Source of the DNA: Methylacidiphilum sp. Yel
GTDB lineage: Bacteria > Verrucomicrobiota > Verrucomicrobiia > Methylacidiphilales > Methylacidiphilaceae
Length of the DNA: 46,532 nucleotides
Direction: 5' to 3'
Assembly: GCF_004421185.1 (NCBI RefSeq)
Contig: NZ_LXQB01000003.1
Span: 1 to 46,532, forward strand
In this document: in pieces, positions 18,193-25,815 of the stretch
How the letters are laid out: every line of letters starts with the position of its first letter
Position numbering within the stretch: position 1 is the first letter of the stretch
Program-made: the position numbers and the translations under genes
The notes under the pieces: model-generated
Told to the model about the DNA's origin: nothing
The model's database searches: none
What the model saw: only the letters and a program-made list of their open reading frames with translations

Positions 18193-18870
18193 TCAAGTGG
18201 AGGAGTTGGCAAAGCGTTTTTTTTCCCTTTCTAGTCTTTGGATCGCTTTGTGAATTCTATTTAGAGTCAGTTCAATGTTATCGAGATTTTTTTCGACTTG
18301 ATAAAGGTTTCCCGACTTATCATAGATTAAGATTTGAGTGGTGTTTTTAGGAACTCCCAACTCATGGGTTAATGTGCCATTCATGTCGAGCACAGGGAAG
18401 GGACGAGAGTTTGCATTAAAATTTTTTTTTATGTGGGAAAGAGCCAATCCTTTAAAAAACCCTGCGTGAGAAATGTCTTCAACTAAAATCAGTGCCACAT
18501 CATCAGGCAGTTTTGTTTTAGGATCCTCTCCAAGCAGTCGAGCCCATTTTTCTTGCTTTTTACCCTGAGTCATGTTGGGTACGGAAACGATAAAAACAGT
18601 GATTTTTCCTAGAAACTGATTTATGGAATGCTTTTTACCTAAGGGATCGATCAAGGGATAGAAGGGAAAATGACGAGCGTATCCATCGTAGTGAATGGAA
18701 TAATTGGGGGAAGTTTTTTCAGCTGCTTTTAACAAGGAAGAACTACATAAAAAAAGCAAGAGGAATAGAACCATAGTTGGAATAATACGAAGGGGATAGA
18801 ATTTCTCTTTGCTCTTTATTTCTGGGATAGACCCAATAGCCAACAGTTTCTTTTTGCATAAAATAAGCAT
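18193..18870 (-). CDS. Exported thioredoxin-fold protein lacking catalytic cysteines
   Basis: The 225-residue product has a basic N-terminus and a strongly hydrophobic segment MVLFLLLFLCSSSLLKA (about residues 33-49), consistent with a signal peptide or anchor. The start could be the internal methionine at residue 33. The mature part follows a redoxin-like order: FPLIDPLGKKHSINQFLG, KITVFIVSVPNMTQGK, PDDVALILVEDIS, RPFPVLDMNGTLTHELGVP and TQILIYDKSGNLYQVEKN. At the position where thioredoxin-like proteins carry CxxC or a peroxidatic cysteine, the sequence is VSVPNMTQ, so no redox cysteine is present. The role is unknown. Its stop abuts a TnpB relic, and insertion may have altered the last few residues. 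Confidence 0.7.
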   Translation of the reverse strand: MLILCKKKLLAIGSIPEIKSKEKFYPLRIIPTMVLFLLLFLCSSSLLKAAEKTSPNYSIHYDGYARHFPFYPLIDPLGKKHSINQFLGKITVFIVSVPNMTQGKKQEKWARLLGEDPKTKLPDDVALILVEDISHAGFFKGLALSHIKKNFNANSRPFPVLDMNGTLTHELGVPKNTTQILIYDKSGNLYQVEKNLDNIELTLNRIHKAIQRLEREKKRFANSST

Positions 18871-18993
18871 AATGCATATTCTAAGGGAAAATTTCTATTT
18901 AACTAAAAACATTTTTAGGGGTTTTGTTCTATTTAAAATAACTGAATATGTTGTAATTTCTTTCATTTACTGAAAAACAATCAGCCTGATTTT

Positions 18994-19467
18994 ATGGAGC
19001 TAGCAAGCCAGCAAAGTAGAGAGTCGAGCTTTTCCCATCTCTCTCCATCAGGAGAGGCAAGAATGGTTAATGTGACGGATAAAGCTGTGCAAAAAAGAAC
19101 GGCCATTGCTGAAGGCTTTATAACGCTTTCTCAAGAAACGATTGGCCTTTTGCAGGCTAAGGCTATGCCTAAAGGAGATGTGCTCACCGTTGCGAAGATT
19201 GCCTCGATTATGGCGGCTAAAAAAACAGGGGAACTCATACCTTTAGCCCATGCTGTTGGCCTTTCTTATGCTGATACCCATTTTGAAATCGAGGAAACTG
19301 GAATAAGAGTAGTCGCAAGGGCCGAATCAGTGGCGAAGACAGGGGTGGAGATGGAAGCCCTTGTTATGGTCTCAGTAGCCCTTTTGACTCTCTACGATAT
19401 GTGTAAGGCGGTTGACAAATCGATGGTCATCGGTCAAATCAGACTTATAGAGAAAAAAAAGGAATGA
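18994..19467 (+). CDS. moaC: Cyclic pyranopterin monophosphate synthase MoaC
   Basis: MoaC turns the MoaA product into cyclic pyranopterin monophosphate, the first stable molybdenum cofactor intermediate. The 157-residue protein has the conserved GEARMVNVTDKAV start, KGDVLTVAKIASIMAAKKTGEL, IPLAHAV with the conserved histidine, and the catalytic block KTGVEMEAL to LYDMCKAVDKSMVIG. The GEARMV motif shows that residues before the second methionine (19063) belong to the protein, although that ATG has the better Shine-Dalgarno sequence (AGGAGAGG). It overlaps the next gene by four bases (ATGA), a sign of translational coupling. Confidence 0.96.
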   Translation: MELASQQSRESSFSHLSPSGEARMVNVTDKAVQKRTAIAEGFITLSQETIGLLQAKAMPKGDVLTVAKIASIMAAKKTGELIPLAHAVGLSYADTHFEIEETGIRVVARAESVAKTGVEMEALVMVSVALLTLYDMCKAVDKSMVIGQIRLIEKKKE

Positions 19468-19967
19468 AAATTGGTCGTATTACTTTAAGCGACAGAGCCT
19501 ATGCGGGTATTTACAAGGATCAGAGTGGTCCTGAAATCGAAAAAGTTATCATGCATCTATTTGCTGAACCTGTTGAATTCATTTCTGTATTGATTCCTGA
19601 TGAAAAAAATTTGCTTGTTTCCGAATTTTTGAGGCTTGTTGATGAACTTGACTGTCCTCTTGTTCTCACAACTGGAGGCACAGGGCCATCTTCAAGAGAT
19701 GTTACCCCTGAAGCAACAAGGCTTGTCTTAGAGAAGGAATTGCCGGGCTTTGGCGAAATCATGAGAATGGAGTCGTATAAGAAAGTAAAGACGGCAATAT
19801 TATCAAGAGCAGTTGCTGGAATTAGAAAACGCTCGCTTATCATTAATTTACCGGGCAAACCCTCTGCCATAGCCGACTGTTTAATGCTGCTGGGAGAAGC
19901 TATAGCCGAATGTTTGGATCATCTACGTGGGTATAGGCCTCTTCTAGCAATTAAAGACAAAAAATAG
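19464..19967 (+). CDS. mog: Molybdopterin adenylyltransferase (MogA/MoaB family)
   Basis: This 167-residue protein adenylates molybdopterin before molybdenum insertion. The family signature is clear: VLTTGGTGPSSRDVTPEATR forms the substrate-binding loop, followed by PGFGEIMRMES, SRAVAGIRKRSLIINLPGKP and SAIADCLMLL. The start MKIGRITLSDRAYAGIYKD with SGP shortly after agrees with MogA/MoaB. Telling MogA from MoaB reliably needs a tree. It is coupled to moaC by a four-base overlap and followed by a terminator at 20076-20099. No moaA, moaE or moeA is present here. Confidence 0.93.
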   Translation: MKIGRITLSDRAYAGIYKDQSGPEIEKVIMHLFAEPVEFISVLIPDEKNLLVSEFLRLVDELDCPLVLTTGGTGPSSRDVTPEATRLVLEKELPGFGEIMRMESYKKVKTAILSRAVAGIRKRSLIINLPGKPSAIADCLMLLGEAIAECLDHLRGYRPLLAIKDKK

Positions 19968-20075
19968 AATCGGTAGCAGCGGTAGACGAGTAGAGTTTGC
20001 AGAGAAACCAAATAGAAAACCAGTTGATCTGCAAAAACTGTGGAAATTATGGTACAAAAAAAGACATAGGAGTAG

Positions 20076-20099
20076 AAACTTCGACAAAGAAGTTTTTTT
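20076..20099 (+). terminator. Rho-independent terminator after moaC-mog
   Basis: Arms AAACTTC (20076-20082) and GAAGTTT (20089-20095) flank a 6-base loop and run into a T tract. It lies about 110 bases after the mog stop and before hisI, so it should end the moaC-mog transcript. Confidence 0.7.
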
Positions 20100-20177
20100 G
20101 CGTTAAGATTTTTTGAATAGAGTCACAAAGAATGTCAGTTTTAATGTAAAACTTATAAAAGCGGAGTCAGTTATTCT

Positions 20178-20606
20178 ATGAAGCCAACGGTTTACGAAAT
20201 TGAAGAAGGGAATAAATTATTACCACGATTTGATCTCCATGAGTATTTACCTTGTATCACTCTGGATGCGGATACTGGAGAGGTGCTTATGTTAGGCTAC
20301 ATGAATAAAGAGGCTTTGGATAGAACCATAGAAACAGGATTGGCGACTTATTATAGCCGATCGCGAAAAAAAATTTGGGTGAAGGGAGAGCAATCAGGGT
20401 TTTTTCAACACGTTAAGGATATTTTTATCGATGATGATCAAGATACCTTACTTTTAAAAGTGAAAGTCGATGGCGGTGCCTCCTGTCATGTTGGTTATAG
20501 AAGTTGTTTTTATAGAAAGCTAAAAGCAGGAAGCAAAGAAGAGCTTGAATTTACTGAACAAAATAAAGTTTTTGATCCAAAAATTGTTTATAAACTTAGC
20601 TCATGA
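20178..20606 (+). CDS. hisI: Phosphoribosyl-AMP cyclohydrolase HisI
   Basis: HisI opens the purine ring of phosphoribosyl-AMP, the third step of histidine synthesis. The 142-residue protein shows the family core: MLGYMNKEALDRTIETGLAT then YYSRSRKKIWVKGEQSG, the metal-binding acid cluster IFIDDDQDTLLLKV, and the zinc cysteines in GGASCHVGYRSCFYR. It is the single-domain form without a fused HisE pyrophosphohydrolase. No other histidine gene is adjacent. Its stop and the luxC stop share the palindrome TCATGA at 20601-20606, so the two convergent genes overlap by six bases. Confidence 0.96.
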   Translation: MKPTVYEIEEGNKLLPRFDLHEYLPCITLDADTGEVLMLGYMNKEALDRTIETGLATYYSRSRKKIWVKGEQSGFFQHVKDIFIDDDQDTLLLKVKVDGGASCHVGYRSCFYRKLKAGSKEELEFTEQNKVFDPKIVYKLSS

Positions 20607-21704
20607 CTTTACATCCTGATTCTGGATTTCCCAGTCCACCCATCTCACTAAATCCTCGATCCTATTCCTTCCGTCATGATGCCAAAATGCTGAAGGCTGT
20701 TGCATTTCTCCTACAGAACAAAATCTTGTGACCCCAGCATTAATAAAGAGCCTAACAATATCATCTGGAATTGTTTCGAAAACACCTACCGTACTTATCA
20801 TACCCTGGATAGGTTTTAGCCATTCCTTTAGCTTTGTTTTGTCCACGCTGTCAACGTAAATGGTGCGATAGCCACAAGTGGGTTCAAAACTGTTGGATCT
20901 TCTATGGATTACAGTCCAGGGATTAATCTCCGTGAGACTACTTTCCCATACAGTCCAGCCCAGGGCCTTTGCACAATCCCGGAGTTGTTTAATGGCTGCG
21001 AGTTCTTCAATATTAATATCAAAGCCTTTTTCTGAGCTTCTCTTGCTCAGACTCTCCGCAAGAGCTTCGCAAAAAGAGAGGATGATGGTGCTAGGTGTGT
21101 TCTCTTCGATGAGCATTGATTGAGGAGAAAGACATCCTAATTGGTTAAAAAGACTGATATCTTTAGCGCTTAGGGTTATTTTTTCTCTGTTTATATTTTC
21201 GATTGTGCCTACCCAAATTAAGCTCACTTTATGGCCATGGCCGACAAATCGTTTGTCAGAAGGGGTCAGAGCTTTGAAATGCTCAATTGTCCTATTCCCA
21301 CCAAAAACTACAATACAATCAGACTGTTCAAAGGCTTCTTGGTTGAATTCAAAACAAAGTTTGACTTGATTTTTCAATTTTTTTGGAAGTAAAGAAATAA
21401 ATCTTAAGAGTGGTTCGGTGACCGGCTGGGGACACTGAACAACATTGAAAGAGCCTACCAGTAGCCCAAGTAAAACGCTTTGAAAACCAGCTACATATAA
21501 GTTGGCTGCCAATACATGGTATATTTGTCGTGGAGCGATAGCCTTGGTTTTCGCTCCTCCGTAATCAAAGAAGTCATCCAAAGCAGTTAAACTTTTTAAT
21601 TCCAGTTCCACAAGACGGATGAGGTCCTCTTTTCCCCTGAAGCCAATTTCTGGGAAAAGCTTGCAAATTGCATCAAGCATTTCAATTCTTTCCAAAGTTT
21701 GCAT
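20601..21704 (-). CDS. luxC: LuxC-family acyl-CoA reductase
   Basis: The 367-residue protein resembles the LuxC family of long-chain acyl-CoA/acyl-protein reductases, which make fatty aldehydes with NADPH. Supporting segments are CIVVFGGNRTIEHFKAL (nucleotide-binding region), a cysteine in SFEPTCGYRTIYV that could carry the acyl thioester, and the family ending RFCSVGEMQQPSAFWHHDGR followed by RWVDWE. The gene starts 3 bases after the luxE-like stop, so the two are coupled. No luciferase genes luxAB are nearby, so bioluminescence is not implied. An aldehyde for lipid or envelope chemistry is more plausible. The exact product is unknown. Confidence 0.82.
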   Translation of the reverse strand: MQTLERIEMLDAICKLFPEIGFRGKEDLIRLVELELKSLTALDDFFDYGGAKTKAIAPRQIYHVLAANLYVAGFQSVLLGLLVGSFNVVQCPQPVTEPLLRFISLLPKKLKNQVKLCFEFNQEAFEQSDCIVVFGGNRTIEHFKALTPSDKRFVGHGHKVSLIWVGTIENINREKITLSAKDISLFNQLGCLSPQSMLIEENTPSTIILSFCEALAESLSKRSSEKGFDINIEELAAIKQLRDCAKALGWTVWESSLTEINPWTVIHRRSNSFEPTCGYRTIYVDSVDKTKLKEWLKPIQGMISTVGVFETIPDDIVRLFINAGVTRFCSVGEMQQPSAFWHHDGRNRIEDLVRWVDWEIQNQDVKS

Positions 21705-21707
21705 CTG

Positions 21708-22778
21708 CTAACGGTGGGTGTTTTCAAAAAAGGCTATTTCTTCAATGCTTAAAGAACAACCCCTTGGGGGAGCATGATTAGATCTTCCTATAAGATAAAA
21801 TCCTTCTTGAGTTTTTATGGCTATATCGAGAGTTTGTATGCAAAGAACAGAATCGACATTGGCAAGATCTATCCAACGGACCAATCCTTTTTGGCCGACT
21901 TGACATTCTTTTTCTGTTCTAGGATCGATAACTAAAACTTTGGCCCAAGGAGGGACTAAAAATGTCCCATCAGTGCCTTTGGAATAAGCCTGACTAGATA
22001 ATTCCGTCATCCCATACTCGCTGAAGATACAGTCTTGTGTTATCCCAAAGTAAGAAGATAATTTTTGATAAAATTCTTTTTTGTCGATCTCTTTATGCTT
22101 TCCTTTCATCCCTCCGGTTTCAAGGATAAAAGAGCCTTGAGGAAGCGATAAAGATTTAGGGTGTTTTTCCATAAGTAAAACGAAGCTGAAAGCCGTTCCA
22201 CATATTCCAACGTTTCTGCCGGCTGAAATGTCCAAATTGAGTTTTTGGATAAAGGGATCAATACAAAATGTTTTGTTTTGAATCCAAAAATAGGACGGGA
22301 AAGGGTTTGATTCTGCCCAAAAAGAAAACATTGCAGAAAGGGAACTATGTGGATTTTCATTAGGAGACTCTGTTAGAAAATGAAGACATGCTCTATGGAT
22401 AGGGATAGCAGCTTCGTTAGCCCCCTGCAAAGACACAGCCTTATAGATCAATGGATCTAAAAAATAGTGTCTTCCTTGGATTCCAGAGGTGGTGCCACTG
22501 GTAAGGTAATGGCCTGCTGCCTGTTCAATGGTGTAACAAAAGATGGTTTCTTTTTTGAAAAGTTCTTGTGGAATGGCAGGAATTTCTTTCCAAGAAGAAA
22601 GGCGATTTGCAATAGTTTCCGTCAAAGTTTTATAAGCAGGGCAATGTTTTCTTTGAAAATCATATAATCTAAAAACTAAGGATTCGAAATTTTGTGGATT
22701 TTCTCGAAGGCTTAATAATTGATCTATCCACCACTGCCTGTTAGCTGGATCTTGAAAAAAACTTCTTTGGCCTTCCAT
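21708..22778 (-). CDS. luxE: LuxE-family acyl-protein synthetase
   Basis: LuxE enzymes belong to the adenylate-forming superfamily and activate a fatty acid for reduction by LuxC. From the ATG at 22778 the product is 356 residues. It contains the adenylation loop YLTSGTTSGIQGRHYF, the acid-containing segment ILETGGMKGK, and the adenine-pocket motif IFSEYGMTELSSQAYSKG, all typical of LuxE/PaaK relatives. The late segment TLDIAIKTQEGFYLIGRSNHA ends the large domain, and the usual flexible C-terminal lid is short, as in LuxE. An upstream ATG (22802) lacks a ribosome binding site, while AAAAAGGAAAG precedes the chosen one. It is translationally coupled to the reductase gene. Confidence 0.82.
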   Translation of the reverse strand: MEGQRSFFQDPANRQWWIDQLLSLRENPQNFESLVFRLYDFQRKHCPAYKTLTETIANRLSSWKEIPAIPQELFKKETIFCYTIEQAAGHYLTSGTTSGIQGRHYFLDPLIYKAVSLQGANEAAIPIHRACLHFLTESPNENPHSSLSAMFSFWAESNPFPSYFWIQNKTFCIDPFIQKLNLDISAGRNVGICGTAFSFVLLMEKHPKSLSLPQGSFILETGGMKGKHKEIDKKEFYQKLSSYFGITQDCIFSEYGMTELSSQAYSKGTDGTFLVPPWAKVLVIDPRTEKECQVGQKGLVRWIDLANVDSVLCIQTLDIAIKTQEGFYLIGRSNHAPPRGCSLSIEEIAFFENTHR

Positions 22779-22869
22779 AGCTTTTTCTTTCCTTTTTATC
22801 ATAGCGAAATAAACTACATTAAAAATATAGCGAGTTTAGAAAAAAATCCCTTTGGAATGGGAGCATAAG

Positions 22870-23112
22870 ATGCAGAACAAAGATGAGGTGACCATTTTGT
22901 CTCCATACATTTCGCTGGAAGGAGAATTGTGGGTGAGGGATAAGGCGATTGTCAATTGTCATATTCAAGGGAAAATAAGAGTGGGAGGAAAGTTGGAAAT
23001 ACTTTCTGAAGCGGTCATCGAAGGGGAAGTCTATGCGCAAGCCATTGAGATAGATTCGGGAGCTACAATAAATGGAAGAATAGTGATCGGTAAAAACAAG
23101 CTAAATAGTTAA
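22870..23112 (+). CDS. Small bactofilin
   Basis: Bactofilins are polymer-forming cytoskeletal proteins built from a right-handed beta-helix. The 80-residue product has the repeating short-strand pattern ISLEGELWVRDKAIVNCHIQ, then GKIRVGGKLEILSEAVIEGE, then VYAQAIEIDSGATINGRIVI, with glycine turns every six to ten residues. The ATG at 22870 follows TGGGAG. A TTG at 22852 would add six residues. It overlaps the next gene by one base (TAATG). It is divergent from the luxE-luxC pair, with about 90 bp between starts. Confidence 0.85.
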   Translation: MQNKDEVTILSPYISLEGELWVRDKAIVNCHIQGKIRVGGKLEILSEAVIEGEVYAQAIEIDSGATINGRIVIGKNKLNS

Positions 23113-23876
23113 TGCAACCAATCAGTTCCAAGCGATTAGATAGTAAAACACAACTTATTAGATGTCCTGCTTGTGGGCATTCTCAAGTTGAATCCAGATG
23201 GGCTCTGTCGACTATTTGTAAGAAATGCTTTCATTATATTGGGCTTGCTACAAAAAAAAACCCCGTTCCATGTCTTCCTTCTTTGCCCTCCAAGACGCGT
23301 GAAATTACCTGCCCCTACTGCCACAATTCTCAAAAAATTTATCCTCAAGCCCTTTCTGTCGGTTGTGCTTTCTGTGGGGCCTATCTTTATGTGGAAAATC
23401 TTTGCCTAAAAGGAAAGATCAGAGGAAAAATTTCGACTCTTGGAGATATTGATTTTGAGGCTGGATCGGAATATGTGGGCGCTACTGTACAGGGAAGAAG
23501 AATAAGAATCAGGGGAATAATGCAATGTTCTTTTAAAGCCACGGAAGAAGTGGAATTTTGCTCGCAGAGTGTTGTAAAAGGGATAGTGGTCGCCCCGCGG
23601 GTAATTGTGAATCGATTTTCTTCTCCCAAAGTAAAGGAAGTGATTACTTACGAGCTTATAGTGAAAGGTCAACTTGAGTGTGAGACCATTATTGCCAGAG
23701 ATTTTTTAAAAATTGAATCTTTCGGTAAGATTACGACAAAAAAAATGTTAACCAATAGGCTTGTGGCTGAGCTTTTTTCTCGGCTAGAAGCGGATTTCGA
23801 AACTTATTCGTTACTTACTCGAGATATCCAGAAAAATGGAATAGAGCTAGGAGAAGAGAGGCTCTTTTTAACTTAA
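23112..23876 (+). CDS. Double zinc-ribbon bactofilin-like protein
   Basis: The 254-residue protein combines two N-terminal zinc ribbons with a bactofilin-like beta-helix. The ribbons are CPACGHSQ with CKKC (about residues 18-39) and CPYCHNSQ with CAFC (about residues 67-88), each a pair of CxxC knuckles. From about residue 96 the short repeating strands LCLKGKIRGKISTLGDIDFE, VQGRRIRIRGIMQCSFKATE, VVKGIVVAPRVIV, YELIVKGQLECETIIARDFL and IESFGKITTKKM follow. The last 30 residues look helical. It overlaps the small bactofilin gene by one base, so the two are coupled. A role in placing the filament on DNA, RNA or another protein is possible but unproven. Confidence 0.78.
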   Translation: MQPISSKRLDSKTQLIRCPACGHSQVESRWALSTICKKCFHYIGLATKKNPVPCLPSLPSKTREITCPYCHNSQKIYPQALSVGCAFCGAYLYVENLCLKGKIRGKISTLGDIDFEAGSEYVGATVQGRRIRIRGIMQCSFKATEEVEFCSQSVVKGIVVAPRVIVNRFSSPKVKEVITYELIVKGQLECETIIARDFLKIESFGKITTKKMLTNRLVAELFSRLEADFETYSLLTRDIQKNGIELGEERLFLT

Positions 23877-24187
23877 GTATTTTTAGTTAGCTAATTGGCA
23901 TTATTAAGAATTTGACTTTTCTTTATCCCAGATGATGGTTTTTTTTAGAATTCTTCACAAGCGATCTCTTCATGGTTATTTCTTGACAAAATTGATACCC
24001 TTATTATGATAAGCTTTCTGATTAGGATTCCACTGGGTCTTCGACGGGATCAGAAATCTAAGAGATTGAGAAGGGTGGGGGAAGAACGAGAAAATTTTTT
24101 AAGGAGGATGTAAATCAAAAAGCAGGCCTTCCGTGGTCACACAAGAAGAAATTCTTTAATTTATAAAAAGTATAGTGGGAGGGTAAG
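23877..24187 (+). other. Long leader region before the small basic protein
   Basis: No gene is seen in this 311-bp stretch. It contains a strong promoter at 23983-24010, which implies a 5' leader of about 170 bases. Within the leader, AAGGAGG (24101-24107) is followed immediately by ATGTAA, a start codon directly next to a stop. The segment GGGAGGGTAAG just before 24188 is the probable ribosome binding site of the downstream gene. No known riboswitch core was recognised. Confidence 0.5.
23983..24010 (+). promoter_or_regulatory. Strong sigma-70-type promoter for the small basic protein gene
   Basis: TTGACA (23983-23988) is a perfect -35 box, separated by 16 bases from TATGAT (24005-24010), a five-of-six match to TATAAT. 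The promoter points toward the gene at 24188 and leaves a long untranslated leader. Such strength fits a highly expressed gene. Confidence 0.7.
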
Positions 24188-24340
24188 ATGTCTCAACATA
24201 GAAGCTACCGAAGTGGTTCCATGTTAGCCGCCAAAAGAAACGTGCTTAAAAGATATGAGCGAATTAATATTTTGAAAAAGCAAGGAAAATGGAAGGAAGG
24301 GGATAAGGTTCTTGGCCTACCAAAGACCAAGCCAGTTTAA
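24188..24340 (+). CDS. Small basic protein, Chlamydiae/Verrucomicrobia type
   Basis: A 50-codon ORF from ATG 24188 to TAA 24340 encodes MSQHRSYRSGSMLAAKRNV, continuing LKRYERINILKKQGKW. It is rich in lysine and arginine with a calculated strong positive charge. It resembles the small basic protein family shared by Chlamydiae and Verrucomicrobia, recognised by its conserved start and the KRNVLKRYERI core. The function is not known, but its basicity and strong promoter suggest an RNA- or ribosome-associated role. The gene is preceded by GGGAGGGTAAG. It supports the phylum assignment of the window. Confidence 0.85.
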   Translation: MSQHRSYRSGSMLAAKRNVLKRYERINILKKQGKWKEGDKVLGLPKTKPV

Positions 24341-24476
24341 AGATTCCAGTATTTAAAAAATTTCTTTCTTCAGAGCATTCTAAGGGTGCCTGAAGGCCTC
24401 AGGAAAGAATCATTTCCTCATTGGGCTTGTTATCTCTCTTGTTGCTCTGCTGCTTTTCAACAAATTTGCGCGGGAG

Positions 24477-24523
24477 TCCCCGCCTTTCAAGGCGGAGAGG
24501 GATAGCGCCGCCGCGCAGCGGCG
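24477..24523. repeat. Left-end hairpins of the tnpB element
   Basis: Two adjacent inverted repeats are visible: CCGCC-TTTCAA-GGCGG (24480-24495) and CGCCGC-CGCGCA-GCGGCG (24506-24523). The second stands out in an otherwise AT-rich flank. GGAGAGG between them resembles the left end at 269-405. Confidence 0.65.
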
Positions 24524-24565
24524 ATGCTTTACAACTGAAACATAATACTCGTCAACCTGAATGAA

Positions 24566-25801
24566 TTGCCAGCCACCCAATCGCTGAGGTGCAAACTGAA
24601 GCTCCTGCTCACTAAAGAGCAGGAGGAGGCGGTGCGGTGCACGGCGTTGGCTTACCGTAACGCCCTAAATCACACATCCACTGTCGCTTTTTTGGGCGGG
24701 AAGATATCGCAAGGCAAGAAACTGCAAAGGCTGGTGTCCCAGGATTTGCGCGAAAGGTTTGAGCTGCCAGCTCAAATGACATACAACGTGCCCAGACAAG
24801 TGGCTGCGGCCTAAAAAACCCTCTGGGAACGCGCCAAAGCGGGCGCGGCCCATAAAGCGAAAGGCTGGATCGGCCCGGCGCTATAAGGGTCTCGACAAGG
24901 CATACAGATTCACTGCCATGACCATGACTTTGAACCATCGCCGGGATTGGTCCTTGGGCAAGGAACAAACGGTCAGCATGGGGACTTTGGGCGGAGGCAT
25001 CCGGTGCCGATACGAAGGATGGAACCGGCATCTGGAGAGGATGGCGCGAGCCCAGGGAGCATGGTGTCACACTGGGCGGGGCCCTGCTCTGGCAGGACTC
25101 TGCATCCAGGGCATGGTATCTGCTGGTGTCCGTCGAAAAGGCTTTGGACCGGTACCCGCAGGCCTCCATCACCCCAGTCAAGGGTGTGGACATGAACCGC
25201 CGGAACCTCGCGGTGGAATCCAATACCCAAGGCAAATGTCGTTTTTATCCTGGTGGACACCGAAGGCAACTGGCCAATCGTGCCGCCAGTAGACGAAGTG
25301 CGCTGCAAGAGAAGGGCACTTGCGGAGCCCCACGCGATGGTAGGCATGGAGGGGCTAAAGGCTATCCGTTATCGAACCGAGTGCAGACAGTCGGAGAAGG
25401 TTTTCGTCAAACGCTGCAAGGCCAACCGTAAGGGGAGCACTTGGGGTTTTGCGGAGGGGCAAGCCAAGACGGCTTACAAAATCCGGCTGCCGTTCGGAGT
25501 GCCGGTTTGGGTGGCTGCGGATTACACCAGCCAGAGACGGCCGGTTTGCGAGCATGTTGGACGGGAGAATCAGCCCAATAAGGGACTGCTGTTTGTATGC
25601 GCCCATTGTGGGTATAGGCTCCATGCCGATTTAGTGGCTGCCAGAAACATCAGCATGCGAACGCTTTTCATCTGGCAAGACTGGGTGAGGACGGGGCGAT
25701 TGTCAGCCGACCCTTAAGCATCGGGTGATGAAGCCAAAGCCGCACGCCTTTCGAGATACACGCAGCTGCGGTGGAGCCTGGATGCAAGCTCCGTCCTTTA
25801 G
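24566..25801 (+). pseudogene. tnpB: TnpB, multiply frameshifted but RuvC residues still readable
   Basis: The N-terminal segment (24566-24814) reads SLRCKLKLLLTKEQEEAV, YRNALNHTSTVAF and LPAQMTYNVPRQVAA, then stops at a TAA. Later frames continue with KGLDKAYRFTAMTMTLNHRR, EQTVSMGTLGGGIRCRYEGW, the RuvC-I region VKGVDMNRRNLAVESN, the RuvC-II region AMVGMEGLKAIRYRTE, and the zinc finger plus RuvC-III region LFVCAHCGYRLHADLVAARN. The first finger pair reads RPVCEHVG, losing one cysteine. The final frame RYTQLRWSLDASSVL ends at TAG 25799-25801 inside the right-end hairpin, as usual for this subgroup. All three catalytic acids can be read, but at least four frame breaks prevent a functional nuclease. 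Confidence 0.85.
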
Positions 25802-25808
25802 GACGGAG
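25789..25808. repeat. Right-end hairpin of the tnpB element
   Basis: Arms CTCCGTCC and GGACGGAG enclose a TTTA loop, followed by TAGTTGAC. It overlaps the tnpB stop codon. In active elements this end also forms the 3' part of the omega RNA that guides TnpB. The same design appears on the minus strand at 46381-46408. Confidence 0.85.
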
Positions 25809-25815
25809 TAGTTGA

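Larger units (their letters stand above)
24470..25815 (+). mobile_element. Decayed TnpB-only (IS1341-like) element with both end hairpins
   Basis: A GC-rich insertion between the small basic protein and the ChaN-like gene has a left-end hairpin pair (24477-24523), a broken tnpB and a right-end hairpin (25789-25808) followed by GTAGTTGAC. No tnpA is present, so any movement would have relied on a transposase from another element. The termini are estimated from the hairpins. Confidence 0.8.

Noticed and set aside
20601-22778. A bioluminescence operon
   Set aside because: Only luxC-like and luxE-like genes are present; luxA, luxB and luxD are not.
24101-24113. A tiny gene starting ATGTAA after AAGGAGG
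   Set aside because: The start is directly followed by a stop, and the Shine-Dalgarno has no spacing to it; kept only as a leader oddity.
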